A DNA stretch of 64,000 bases from assembly GCF_024494645.1 (NCBI RefSeq), contig NZ_JANHDJ010000002.1, positions 124,001 through 188,000 on the forward strand, given 5' to 3'. This document shows, one piece after another, positions 53,197-60,989 of the stretch. Source of the stretch: Halohasta litorea (GTDB taxonomy: Archaea; Halobacteriota; Halobacteria; Halobacteriales; Haloferacaceae). The notes beneath the pieces were generated by a model. That model saw nothing but the letters and a program-made list of their open reading frames with translations, ran no database searches and had not been told where the DNA came from. Each line of letters starts with the position of its first letter. Within the stretch, counting starts at the first letter, position 1. The translations under genes and the position numbers were made by a program.

Positions 53197-54312
53197 TCAG
53201 ACCGTCCCGGGAATCCAGACGCCGGTGGGGATGAGGCCAGCGACGTACAGCAGGCCGATCCCGAACGACCAGACGACGATCGCCATCGCTGGCGGGTCGA
53301 TGTGGGTCCGGCCGTGAGCGTAGAAGATCCGCTGGGTTACTTCGCCGAGGAGCGCGGCGATGAGACCCAGTCCACCGGCGATGAGAAGGCCTGCGGTCAC
53401 CGAGAGTCCGGCGAGGGCTGCATCACCGGAGGCGGTCACCGCGAGGAAGACCGTCGACCCCGCCAGCGTGATGTGGTGGGTCACCGGGAAGTTCTCGACG
53501 CCGAGATTCAAAAACAGCAGTGAGGCGGCGCTGAGCCCGAAGCCGAGGAACGGGCTGCCGGTTCGGAACGCGAGGTAGCCCGAGGCCAGCCCCGCGATAA
53601 CGCCGATGGCGCTGACTTCGGCCCACTTGTACTGCTGGGGGAGCCACGGCTCGGTCGCGAGCCACTCGGCCTCCGGCTCGCCGCCGTTTTCGACGCTGCC
53701 TGCGCTGCCCGCAGCATTGCCGACCGTCTCACCGCGCTCGAACGGTCCCATGTCCAGGAGGCCGCTGCCCTGCGGCTTGCCGACCAGCGCGTAGCCGAAG
53801 ACCGCCCGGTGGACGAACGCGCTGATCACGATGCTCACCGGGATCGGGTCGACCGTGATAAGCAGGTTCCGCGAGAGCTGTTCGATGGCGATACCGAGCA
53901 GGCCGAAGAGGCCACCGACCGCCAGCACGTCGGGTTTGTTGCCGAGTGCGAAGCCGATGTCCTTGGCGTTGTGGTAGTCGAAGCCCGACTCCATATACCC
54001 TTTTTTGGCCGCGTAGGCGGCCGCCGCGGCCCCGCCAGCGAAGGAGATGTGCGGGCCGAAGACGTGGCCGAAGCCGATCCCCACGAGGTCGACCGACCCC
54101 TCGGGGGCGACGCCGACGATGTTCGCCGCCGCACCGGCGACCACGAGCAGGCCGGTAAGCACGAACGCCGGGAGCGCGCCGATAGCCGCGCCGAAGGCAC
54201 CGCCCGCGAACGCGCCGATCCAGATCGAGGGCTCGCCGAGGACGCTCGCCACGTCGCCGAACGAGCCACCGAACGCTTGGAAGACGAGTTCGGGTGCGAT
54301 CTCAGCGGGCAT
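53197..54312 (-). CDS. Multi-pass membrane protein, unknown function
   Basis: 371 residues with about nine helices, Gly/Ala-rich (FAGGAFGAAIGALPAFVLTG). A duplicated pattern of GGSFGDVAS / GFGHVFGPHISFAGG loops suggests internal repeats. The cytoplasmic segment AAKKGYMESGFDYHNAKDIG is polar. A perfect inverted repeat abuts the start codon (54313-54327), and an SD-like ggtga lies in it. I do not recognise the family beyond haloarchaeal membrane proteins. Confidence 0.8.
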   Translation of the reverse strand: MPAEIAPELVFQAFGGSFGDVASVLGEPSIWIGAFAGGAFGAAIGALPAFVLTGLLVVAGAAANIVGVAPEGSVDLVGIGFGHVFGPHISFAGGAAAAAYAAKKGYMESGFDYHNAKDIGFALGNKPDVLAVGGLFGLLGIAIEQLSRNLLITVDPIPVSIVISAFVHRAVFGYALVGKPQGSGLLDMGPFERGETVGNAAGSAGSVENGGEPEAEWLATEPWLPQQYKWAEVSAIGVIAGLASGYLAFRTGSPFLGFGLSAASLLFLNLGVENFPVTHHITLAGSTVFLAVTASGDAALAGLSVTAGLLIAGGLGLIAALLGEVTQRIFYAHGRTHIDPPAMAIVVWSFGIGLLYVAGLIPTGVWIPGTV

Positions 54313-54639
54313 CGATGGTCACCATCGTTGTTCGGTTGGTCGACTGGTTGCTGTCTGTCGGTGCTGTCCTGGATTCGCTGCGACCGTCGTGGACCACACC
54401 ACACTGCGAGTTCCCCCCCGCCAATGTAGTGGCTCCGTTGCTGTGATTCCGTGTCATGTATTCACCAGCTGCGTCTCGAACGAACGTTCGTTTTATTATT
54501 AATGTGTTGGTTTTTCCTGAATGAAGGTCGGTTCGGAGCGGCAGCGTCGAAACTGGCGTGTCGACGACGGGATGGGCTCGGCAGGCCGTGAAAAATTAGC
54601 GTCGTAGTTGCGTTCGTGTGTGCGGCGTGCAGCTGTTAG
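54313..54639. other. 327-base region upstream of the TetR-linked membrane gene
   Basis: No credible ORF. It holds the inverted repeat at 54313-54327, a pyrimidine/C-rich run (cccccccc near 54410), the 14-base palindrome at 54479-54492 next to an A/T-rich TATA-like stretch (54491-54504), and the end of the convergent-side gene at 54640. Confidence 0.6.
54479..54492. promoter_or_regulatory. Palindrome AACGAACGTTCGTT, candidate TetR operator
   Basis: A perfect 14-base palindrome just downstream, on the minus strand, of a TATA-like ttaataataaaa (54491-54503), between TATA and the expected transcription start. This position would block the promoter when bound. The TetR gene lies in the same transcription direction. 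Operator function is inference. Confidence 0.5.
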
Positions 54640-54990
54640 TTATATTGCTGGATCGGGGTCGGAGCTCTCGGCCAACCAGTAGCCAGTCGACACCCCGAAC
54701 AGAGCGAGACCCAAACCGAGCATCCCGGCCCCGAACTGGATCTCTGGACCGTACCCTTGAGAGAGCATCAGTGCGCCGAGCGTCGCTCCGCCACCGAACA
54801 CACCCGATGGGAGGCCCCGCGTCTTCCGGCTCGACACCACTTCGGGATACCGGATCACGATTTCGGTGGTGACCGCATAGAGTCCGAAGATGCCGGTCAG
54901 AATTTCCGTTGACGGATCGGTGAGGCTCGTGATCCCGGTCACGACTCCGGCCACGAGGAGGGCGGTCCCATACCGTGCTGCGCGGTTCAT
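54640..54990 (-). CDS. Three-to-four-pass small membrane protein
   Basis: 116 residues from MNRAARYGTALLVAGVVTG. Helices at ~8-25, 33-50 and 75-105, with a short basic loop SRKTRGLPS and acidic tail SSDPDPA. The start at 54990 is preferred to a further-upstream codon. Function unknown; first gene of the accessory cluster that runs to 58.1 kb. Confidence 0.68.
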   Translation of the reverse strand: MNRAARYGTALLVAGVVTGITSLTDPSTEILTGIFGLYAVTTEIVIRYPEVVSSRKTRGLPSGVFGGGATLGALMLSQGYGPEIQFGAGMLGLGLALFGVSTGYWLAESSDPDPAI

Positions 54991-55057
54991 GTTTATATTT
55001 CTGAACGACGCACAACCATTAATATATACTGACACACCCCGGTGCGGTGGGTGATTG

Positions 55058-55789
55058 CTACGGTATCTGGATCGATTCGGTGCTGTTCGTCCGCGTGCCG
55101 TCGACCTCCGTTCCGGTTATCGTCGGCCGAGACTGTCGGATCGCCGCCCAGTCTGTGACATCGATCACCGTGCCGTTGGCCACGTCGACCGTGACCGAGT
55201 ACTTCAGCCTCGTCTCCCGGTTGTCGGTCGGATCACTGATCCCGACATCGGCTCGATCCTCGACGTAGGAGGGCTCACGGTCGACGACGACCGACCCTTC
55301 CCGGCTGTTCGATTCATTGGTTTCGAATCGGTACACAGAGACGTTGCCGGATGTGTTTACTGACGTGATGTTGTCGCTACGGTAGACTTCCGTCGTCTCG
55401 AGTTTGTAGATCGGGTCGACCGAGAACTCGACACGGTCCATCTCGTCGATCCGCTCGCTGACTGTCCGATTGTTGCGGGCGACCTCGATGGCGTGCTCGC
55501 GGTCGGCGTCGGTCAACGGCTGGCGTCGTTCGGCATTGACACGGTATCGACCGGATTCGGTCTCCTCGACCTCGACGGTGGTAACGTTCGACAGGTCATC
55601 CGTCACCGTCACCGTCCGGTTGCGGTCGGAGAACGTGACGTTCTGCTCGGAAACGACGAATTCTGCGGCATCGTCGCCGGTTGCATCGGGCGTCGGAATC
55701 CCGTAGCTGATACCGATTCCGGCCGCTGTCAGGCCAACAATAGTAAGCACAACCAGCATGCCGAGCCGGGACCGGAGCTCTCCCCGCAT
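55058..55789 (-). CDS. Exported membrane-anchored protein, paralogous to 56654-57241
   Basis: 243 residues. An uncleaved N-terminal helix (11-30) is followed by an extracytoplasmic Asn/Thr-rich domain with many N-x-S/T sites. Residues 92-127 (LTDADREHAIEVARNN, then VEFSVDP) match 54-90 of the protein at 56654 in a PepSY-like helix-strand pattern. Divergent from the HTH regulator gene. Function unknown. Confidence 0.7.
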   Translation of the reverse strand: MRGELRSRLGMLVVLTIVGLTAAGIGISYGIPTPDATGDDAAEFVVSEQNVTFSDRNRTVTVTDDLSNVTTVEVEETESGRYRVNAERRQPLTDADREHAIEVARNNRTVSERIDEMDRVEFSVDPIYKLETTEVYRSDNITSVNTSGNVSVYRFETNESNSREGSVVVDREPSYVEDRADVGISDPTDNRETRLKYSVTVDVANGTVIDVTDWAAIRQSRPTITGTEVDGTRTNSTESIQIP

Positions 55790-55830
55790 CGTGGTCCGAT
55801 AATTGATTGAAAGAGCTAATGAACGCTGTG

Positions 55831-55880
55831 GTGAAACGCGTTCCAAACTGGTTGAGAACGCGTTTCACGACTGTTTCACG
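55831..55880. promoter_or_regulatory. Inverted-repeat operator array in a divergent promoter
   Basis: A perfect 13-base inverted repeat: GTGAAACGCGTTC at 55831-55843 and GAACGCGTTTCAC at 55856-55868, spacer 12 bases. A third CGTTTCAC-like half-site (tgtttcac, 55872-55879) follows 11 bases after the second, one helical turn. It lies between the exported protein gene and the HTH regulator gene, upstream of the regulator's BRE/TATA (~55882-55903). Confidence 0.6.
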
Positions 55881-55927
55881 CGAAAAAAACGGTAACTGTT
55901 AAGCCGTGGTGTTAGATATCCGGCCGT

Positions 55928-56485
55928 ATGGATCGCCGCGGGTTTCGTGGTCGACAGCTCCTCCCAGCAGTTGGATTCGTGGGTGCGGTTGTCGTCCTCG
56001 CCGTCCAGTTGATTACCCCTTCGCCCGTGATGGTTTCGCTCGGCGAGAACGGTGCGGAAGCGACGCAGGTCGGACAGTATTTCACCTACTCGGACGTCTC
56101 GGTGATCGTCGTCAGTGCCATCCTCTGTGGGGCGAGCGGCGCGTGGTTACTCGTCGGCGGATCAGCGCCGACCACGGCTACCGCACACCACAATTCCACC
56201 GGTGACCACGACGCGACCGACACCACGCCGACGGGCGGGACGACCGCCGACTCCGAGGCAGCCTCACAGGAACGCTGGGAGCAGGTGATCGACCGGCTCC
56301 GTAACAACGAGAAGACGATCTACTCGCTGCTTGTCGACGCCGACGGCGAACTCCCACAGCGGGAACTCGTCGAAGCAACCGACCTCTCGAAGGCGACGGT
56401 CAGTCGCACGCTTGATACACTCGAACAAAAGGAGTTGGTCGAGCGCAAACGCCGCGGCATGGGAAACGTCGTTCACCTTCAATAA
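55928..56485 (+). CDS. Membrane-anchored HTH transcription regulator
   Basis: 185 residues. Two N-terminal helices (~13-34 and ~58-78), a Thr/Ala/His-rich linker, then a C-terminal winged HTH of MarR/ArsR style (IYSLLVDADGELPQRELVEA; KATVSRTLDTLEQKELVE; RKRRGMGNVVHLQ). The DNA-binding part faces the cytoplasm. Such one-component membrane regulators occur in Halobacteria. An inverted-repeat operator lies upstream of its start, and a related sequence precedes the next gene. Confidence 0.85.
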   Translation: MDRRGFRGRQLLPAVGFVGAVVVLAVQLITPSPVMVSLGENGAEATQVGQYFTYSDVSVIVVSAILCGASGAWLLVGGSAPTTATAHHNSTGDHDATDTTPTGGTTADSEAASQERWEQVIDRLRNNEKTIYSLLVDADGELPQRELVEATDLSKATVSRTLDTLEQKELVERKRRGMGNVVHLQ

Positions 56486-56515
56486 CCCTGCTCAGCCGGT
56501 TTCGAACCGGTTTCT

Positions 56516-56535
56516 AACACGTTCCGAACAGTTAC
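56516..56535. promoter_or_regulatory. Second, weaker copy of the operator-like sequence
   Basis: AACACGTTCCGAACAGTTAC matches the 55835-55854 sequence at 14 of 20 positions, with the core CGTTCC-x-AAC-x-GxT. It is ~120 bases before the exported protein gene at 56654 and just after the regulator's stop. Co-regulation is inference. Confidence 0.35.
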
Positions 56536-56653
56536 CAATAAACACACTTCTGGGCTTTCACGCAAGTCACAAGCGGGCAGCACAGTCCGTCGATGGCCCT
56601 CCCACGTCCGGTAAGAGGGTTGTCGACGGCCACGGCTGCCTCCGAGAGACAGT

Positions 56654-57241
56654 ATGCGATACACAACAGCAACACTCGCGGTACTGCTGCTGCTGGCCGT
56701 CGTGGCCGGTGGTGTCAGTGCGGCACCGATGACGAATCCGTCGACCGTAGCGTCGGCGGACACAGCACAGCCAGCAGAGTACACCATCGAGACGGTCGAC
56801 CCCGACGACGAGCTGACCGACCGGGACGTCGAGACGGCCCGCGAACTCGCGTGGGCCAACGACTCCGTGCGAGCGGCCGTCGACGCCGACACACCCGTCA
56901 ACTTCGAGGTCTGGGCACCGAACGGCGATGACGACCACGTCTCGGTCTGGGTCGACCAGAACGGGACGACAGTTGCGATCGCTGACATCGATCTCGACGC
57001 CGAATCCGTCCTCGCGGTCGACGAGCCGGAGGTTCTGTCGGTCAGTGAGACGGAGAGCTTCGAAGTCGAAACCACGCTCGATTCGTCGGCTGGGGACTCG
57101 ACGACGGTCTTCGGAGTGGAAATTGAAGGCGAGACGACAGCCGACGGAAGCGTCGACAACCGAACCGTCGATGACGACTACTCGACGATCGAGCTCGATG
57201 CGGACGACTACGACGTGGTCGACGGTGAGGGCGACGAGTAA
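56654..57241 (+). CDS. Secreted protein with PepSY-like segment, paralogous to 55058-55789
   Basis: 195 residues. Sec-type signal peptide MRYTTATLAVLLLLAVVAGG with cleavage near AAPM. Residues 54-90 (LTDRDVETARELAWAND, VNFEVWAP) parallel the flanking gene's 92-127. A hydrophilic acidic tail (SVDNRTVDDDYSTIELDADD) is typical of exported haloarchaeal proteins. Function unknown; probably controlled with its paralogue. Confidence 0.7.
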   Translation: MRYTTATLAVLLLLAVVAGGVSAAPMTNPSTVASADTAQPAEYTIETVDPDDELTDRDVETARELAWANDSVRAAVDADTPVNFEVWAPNGDDDHVSVWVDQNGTTVAIADIDLDAESVLAVDEPEVLSVSETESFEVETTLDSSAGDSTTVFGVEIEGETTADGSVDNRTVDDDYSTIELDADDYDVVDGEGDE

Positions 57242-57390
57242 CTGATCGACCCGCTCCGACGCGCATTCCCCTTTTTATCGTTTGTTGTCGTCGGTGTATC
57301 CCGCAATCTGGTGGCGTCCGATACCAGCGGTGGAACGGACGACACCCGATTCCGAATAGTTCCTACTCGTCCGGGGGAGCCCTCACACAA

Positions 57391-57501
57391 TCAGTTCCAG
57401 GTGACGATCAGCAGGCCCAGCGCGATGACGACCGCAACGCCGGTGCCGACACCGCCGCCGATGCCTCCTATGAGTGCTAGCTGTCTATCGGCCTCAGTCA
57501 T
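57391..57501 (-). CDS. Small single-pass membrane protein (36 aa)
   Basis: Begins MTEADRQLALIGGIGGGVGT and ends VTWN. One Gly/Val-rich helix (residues ~9-32). The TATA-like ttttaaacac (57524-57533, minus strand) is centred ~27 bases upstream. Real-gene composition despite the short length. Function unknown. Confidence 0.65.
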   Translation of the reverse strand: MTEADRQLALIGGIGGGVGTGVAVVIALGLLIVTWN

Positions 57502-57587
57502 TGTTTATTGATTTTTGCGAGGGTGTTTAAAATGGAAATCGACGTTCATATAGGGGGTTTATCAGGATATGGTGACAAATTTTCTGT

Positions 57588-58112
57588 ATGAACCGTCGTA
57601 CCCTCCTTGCCGGAGGTGGCTGCATCGGCCTAGCCTCGCTGTCGGGCTGTCTCGGAACCGTCGACTCCCTGTTGGAGGGCAACCCCGATGTCGACCGCCG
57701 CGATCCGAGTTCAGCTCCCCGTCCCCCGAGTTGGATGCAGTCCGACGGATTAGACCGGAACGCGACAGCCGAAACGGCTGTGCAGTTCGGCAGTACCGCA
57801 AACACTCATTGGGTGTACCTCACTGCGGCGTCGACTCGCTCGCTTGAAACCCACGTGACGGTGCGACGAAAGGGAGCCGATCGCTTTTATACGGAAACAG
57901 TGTCGCTTTCGCATGCGAGTTACGTTGTTCTTGGATTCGGACAGCCGAGTACGTACGTCGTCGACCTTTCGGTGGCGGGCGAAACAGCAACCGTCGAGGT
58001 GCCGGAGGATTTCGTCGACTGTAACGACTCCTCGCAGCTGGTCGTCGTCCGGTCGGATGGAACGGTCGAAAAGTCATCTCAGACGACACAAGTGGAATGT
58101 GGACCATTGTAG
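57588..58112 (+). CDS. Predicted Tat lipoprotein, unknown function
   Basis: 174 residues. Twin-Arg signal NRRTLLAGGGCIGLASLSGC with lipobox Cys21. A mature beta-rich domain (THWVYLTAASTRSLETHVTV; YVVDLSVAGETATVEVPEDF) of immunoglobulin-like or carboxypeptidase-regulatory shape. Two cysteines near the C-terminus (VDCNDSS, VECGPL) could form a disulfide. It ends the accessory cluster. Confidence 0.7.
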   Translation: MNRRTLLAGGGCIGLASLSGCLGTVDSLLEGNPDVDRRDPSSAPRPPSWMQSDGLDRNATAETAVQFGSTANTHWVYLTAASTRSLETHVTVRRKGADRFYTETVSLSHASYVVLGFGQPSTYVVDLSVAGETATVEVPEDFVDCNDSSQLVVVRSDGTVEKSSQTTQVECGPL

Positions 58113-58181
58113 CCGAACATCCCTGTATGACTGAGTCTACTGCGTAGGACTGCCGGTCAAAAATCAACGCTTATGAGGGGC

Positions 58182-58213
58182 GGGTTCAAACCTCCGCACG
58201 TTACGGAGAACCC
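58182..58213 (+). promoter_or_regulatory. Hairpin at the nuoA leader
   Basis: GGGTT (58182-58186) pairs with AACCC (58209-58213), and CTCCG (58192-58196) pairs with CGGAG (58204-58208), loop CACGTTA. The right arm contains ggag 8 bases before the nuoA ATG, an SD-like word that the stem would hide. Whether the transcript starts before the left arm is uncertain. Confidence 0.35.
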
Positions 58214-58216
58214 GGA

Positions 58217-58630
58217 ATGTCATGGATAGCAATCGGGGCATTGGCGCTCGTCGGCATCGCCATCCCACTCGCGATGATGGCGGTATCGGCGCTCCTGCGT
58301 CCAAGTGTCCCCGAACAAGGCAAGAAGACAACCTACGAGAGCGGTGAGATCCCGACGGGCTCGGGGCGCGTCCAGCTCAACATCCAGTACTACATGGTCG
58401 CGCTGCTGTTCGTCGTCTTCGATATCGAGACGGTGATGATCTTCCCGTGGGCGGTCATGTACCGCAGCGCGCTCGAAGCGGGCATCCCGCTATCGCAGGC
58501 GCTGCTCCCAATGTTGCTGTTCGTTGGGATCCTCGTCATCGGTCTCGTATGGGCGTGGCGCATTGGGGCCGTCGAGTGGACAACGAGTCTGCGGGCTTCG
58601 GCGCAAAAGACAGAGAGACAGAACACATGA
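58217..58630 (+). CDS. nuoA: NADH dehydrogenase-like complex, subunit A
   Basis: 137 residues with three helices. KKTTYESGEIPTGSGRVQLN is the conserved NuoA loop (Y-E-x-G); VVFDIETVMIFPWAVMY is the acidic helix. First gene of the nuo operon; its stop overlaps the nuoB start (ATGA). Membrane arm, near the quinone entry site. Confidence 0.95.
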   Translation: MSWIAIGALALVGIAIPLAMMAVSALLRPSVPEQGKKTTYESGEIPTGSGRVQLNIQYYMVALLFVVFDIETVMIFPWAVMYRSALEAGIPLSQALLPMLLFVGILVIGLVWAWRIGAVEWTTSLRASAQKTERQNT

Positions 58631-59331
58631 GCAGCGACAACCAACAACCATTCGTCACCGACAGCTCGAACGTTGCGACAGATACCCGCGAGGCACGGCT
58701 CGCGGGCCAGGACGACCGATTCAACTCCCGACTCCGGGAGGCGTTCGGCTCCTCGCCGTTCATCCTCACCAAGTTCGATAAGTTCATGAACTGGGTGCGC
58801 GGGTCGTCGATGTTCATGCTCCAGTTCGGGATCGCCTGCTGCAGCATCGAAATGATGCACACCTACGCGGTCAAACACGACCTGGACCGCTTCGGTGCTG
58901 GCGTCCCACGAGCATCGCCGCGACAGGCCGACGTGATCATCATCCCCGGGACGATCGTCTCGAAGTTCGCCCCGCGGATGAAACGCGTCTACGACCAGAT
59001 GCCCGAACCCAAGTTCGTCATCGGGATGGGGTCGTGTACCATCTCTGGTGGGCCGTTCCAGGAGGGCTACAACGTCGTCAAGGGCGCCGAGGAGGTCATC
59101 CCGGTTGACATCCACGTGCCGGGCTGTCCGCCACGCCCCGAGGCGCTGATCTACGGCGTCGCCAAGCTCCAGGAGCGGATCTCCAACGGCGAGTCCGCGC
59201 CGGTCGTCGTCAAACCCTACGAGCTCGAACAGTTCGGCGACCTCGAACGCGACGAGATCGTCGATCAGCTCTCCAAGGAGATCGACACCGAGGACCTCGT
59301 CATGCGGTACAACTGGGCTGATTCACCATGA
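58627..59331 (+). CDS. nuoB: NADH dehydrogenase-like complex, subunit B
   Basis: 234 residues. The N2 iron-sulfur cluster ligands are in FGIACCSIEMMHTYAVKHD, IGMGSCTISGGPFQEGYNVV and VPGCPPRPEALIYGVAKLQE (Cys-Cys, Cys, Cys). The ~45-residue polar N-terminus is longer than in bacteria. Ends in an ATGA overlap with nuoCD. Confidence 0.97.
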   Translation: MSSDNQQPFVTDSSNVATDTREARLAGQDDRFNSRLREAFGSSPFILTKFDKFMNWVRGSSMFMLQFGIACCSIEMMHTYAVKHDLDRFGAGVPRASPRQADVIIIPGTIVSKFAPRMKRVYDQMPEPKFVIGMGSCTISGGPFQEGYNVVKGAEEVIPVDIHVPGCPPRPEALIYGVAKLQERISNGESAPVVVKPYELEQFGDLERDEIVDQLSKEIDTEDLVMRYNWADSP

Positions 59332-60989
59332 GCGTCGAACTCCCCGACACCACTGGCGTCGCCGAACAATCCCCCGAAGAGATCGCCGACCTGCTCGGCG
59401 ACCTCGTGATCGGCCGCGAGGAACACCTCAACGCTCCCGGCTTCGTTATCAAACCCGACACGGTCGTCGAGACGCTCAAACGGCTCCGCGATGATGCGGG
59501 CTTCGACCACCTCTCGTGTGTCACGGCCCAGGAGTACGAAGATCGCTTCGAGTCGATCTACCACCTCACGAAGTTCGACGACCGGACCCAGGAGGTCTCG
59601 ATCGTCGTGCCCGCGGACAAGGAAAACCCCGTGAGCCAGTCGGCAAACGAGGTCTTCCGGACCGCCGATTGGCACGAGCGTGAGGCCTACGATCTGGTCG
59701 GTATCAACTACGACGAGCATCCCGACCACCGCCGGATTCTCCTGCCGGAGACCTGGCAGGGCCATCCGCTCGGCAAGGACTACGATCAGGACCAGCCACA
59801 GGTCGTTCCGTTGCGGGAACACCAGAACCCACTGCTCGAAGACCAGCAGGCCGACAACCAAAGCGAGACGATGTACCTCAACATCGGCCCGCACCACCCA
59901 GCGACCCACGGCGTGCTCCACATCAAGGCCGTCCTCGACGGCGAACAGGTGGTCGATCTCGAACCCGACATCGGCTACCTCCATCGCTGTGAGGAGCAGA
60001 TGTGTCAGTCGAGTACCTACCGCTACCAGATCATGCCGTATCCGGACCGCTGGGACTACATTTCGGCGGGACTGCTCAACGAGTGGGCCTACGCGCGTGT
60101 GGCCGAGGATATGGCCGACATCGAGGTCCCGGAGTACGCCCAGATCATCCGGACGATGGGCGCTGAACTCTGCCGGATGGCGGCGCACTTCCTCGCACTG
60201 GGGACGTTCGCCCTGGACATCTACGGCGACTTCACCGCGCTGTTCATGTACTCGATCCGCGACCGCGAAAAGGTCCAGAACATCTTAGAGGACCTGACCG
60301 GCCAGCGGCTCATGTTCAACTACTTCCGGCTCGGCGGGGTCGTCTGGGACCTGCCGGAACCCCGGGAGGACTTCTTCGAGAACGTTCGGGACTTCCTGGA
60401 CGAACTCCCGACCGCCCTCGAAGAGTACCACGACATGATGACCTCCAACGAGATCCTCCAGATGCGGACGGTCGGTACTGGGGTCCTGCCGCCGGAGGTC
60501 GCCAAGAGCTACGGCGCGACCGGACCCGTCGCCCGCGGTTCGGGCGTCGACTACGACTTGCGGCGCGACGACCCATACGGCTACTACGAGAACCTCGATT
60601 GGGACGTCGTCACCGAAGACGGCTGCGACAACTACAGCCGACTGCTCGTGCGCATGCGCGAGGTCGAACAATCGGCCAAGATCGTCGAGCAGTGTATCGA
60701 CCTCCTCGAAGATTGGCCCGAAGACGAGCGCAACATCCAGGCCAACGTCCCGCGGACGATCAAACCCGACGACGACACCGAGATCTACCGCGCGGTCGAA
60801 GGCGCGAAGGGCGAACTCGGGATCTACATGCGTGCGGACGGCACCGAAAAGCCAGCCCGCTTCAAGATCCGGAGTCCGTGTTTCTCGAACCTCCAGACGC
60901 TGCCCGAGATGTCCAACGGCGAGTACGTCCCTGACGCGATCGCCTCGCTGGGCAGCCTCGATATCGTCCTCGGCGAGGTGGATCGCTGA
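59328..60989 (+). CDS. NADH dehydrogenase-like complex, fused subunits C and D
   Basis: 553 residues. The NuoC part (1-~170: ADWHEREAYDLVGINYDEHP; RRILLPETWQGHPLGKDY) runs into NuoD (~180-553: LNIGPHHPATHGVLHIKA; GYLHRCEEQMCQSSTYRY; VARGSGVDYDLRRDDPYGYY). NuoD holds the quinone-binding His/Asp residues. Fusion C-D is normal in haloarchaea. The pair Cys in HRCEEQMC is a haloarchaeal variation. Confidence 0.95.
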   Translation: MSVELPDTTGVAEQSPEEIADLLGDLVIGREEHLNAPGFVIKPDTVVETLKRLRDDAGFDHLSCVTAQEYEDRFESIYHLTKFDDRTQEVSIVVPADKENPVSQSANEVFRTADWHEREAYDLVGINYDEHPDHRRILLPETWQGHPLGKDYDQDQPQVVPLREHQNPLLEDQQADNQSETMYLNIGPHHPATHGVLHIKAVLDGEQVVDLEPDIGYLHRCEEQMCQSSTYRYQIMPYPDRWDYISAGLLNEWAYARVAEDMADIEVPEYAQIIRTMGAELCRMAAHFLALGTFALDIYGDFTALFMYSIRDREKVQNILEDLTGQRLMFNYFRLGGVVWDLPEPREDFFENVRDFLDELPTALEEYHDMMTSNEILQMRTVGTGVLPPEVAKSYGATGPVARGSGVDYDLRRDDPYGYYENLDWDVVTEDGCDNYSRLLVRMREVEQSAKIVEQCIDLLEDWPEDERNIQANVPRTIKPDDDTEIYRAVEGAKGELGIYMRADGTEKPARFKIRSPCFSNLQTLPEMSNGEYVPDAIASLGSLDIVLGEVDR

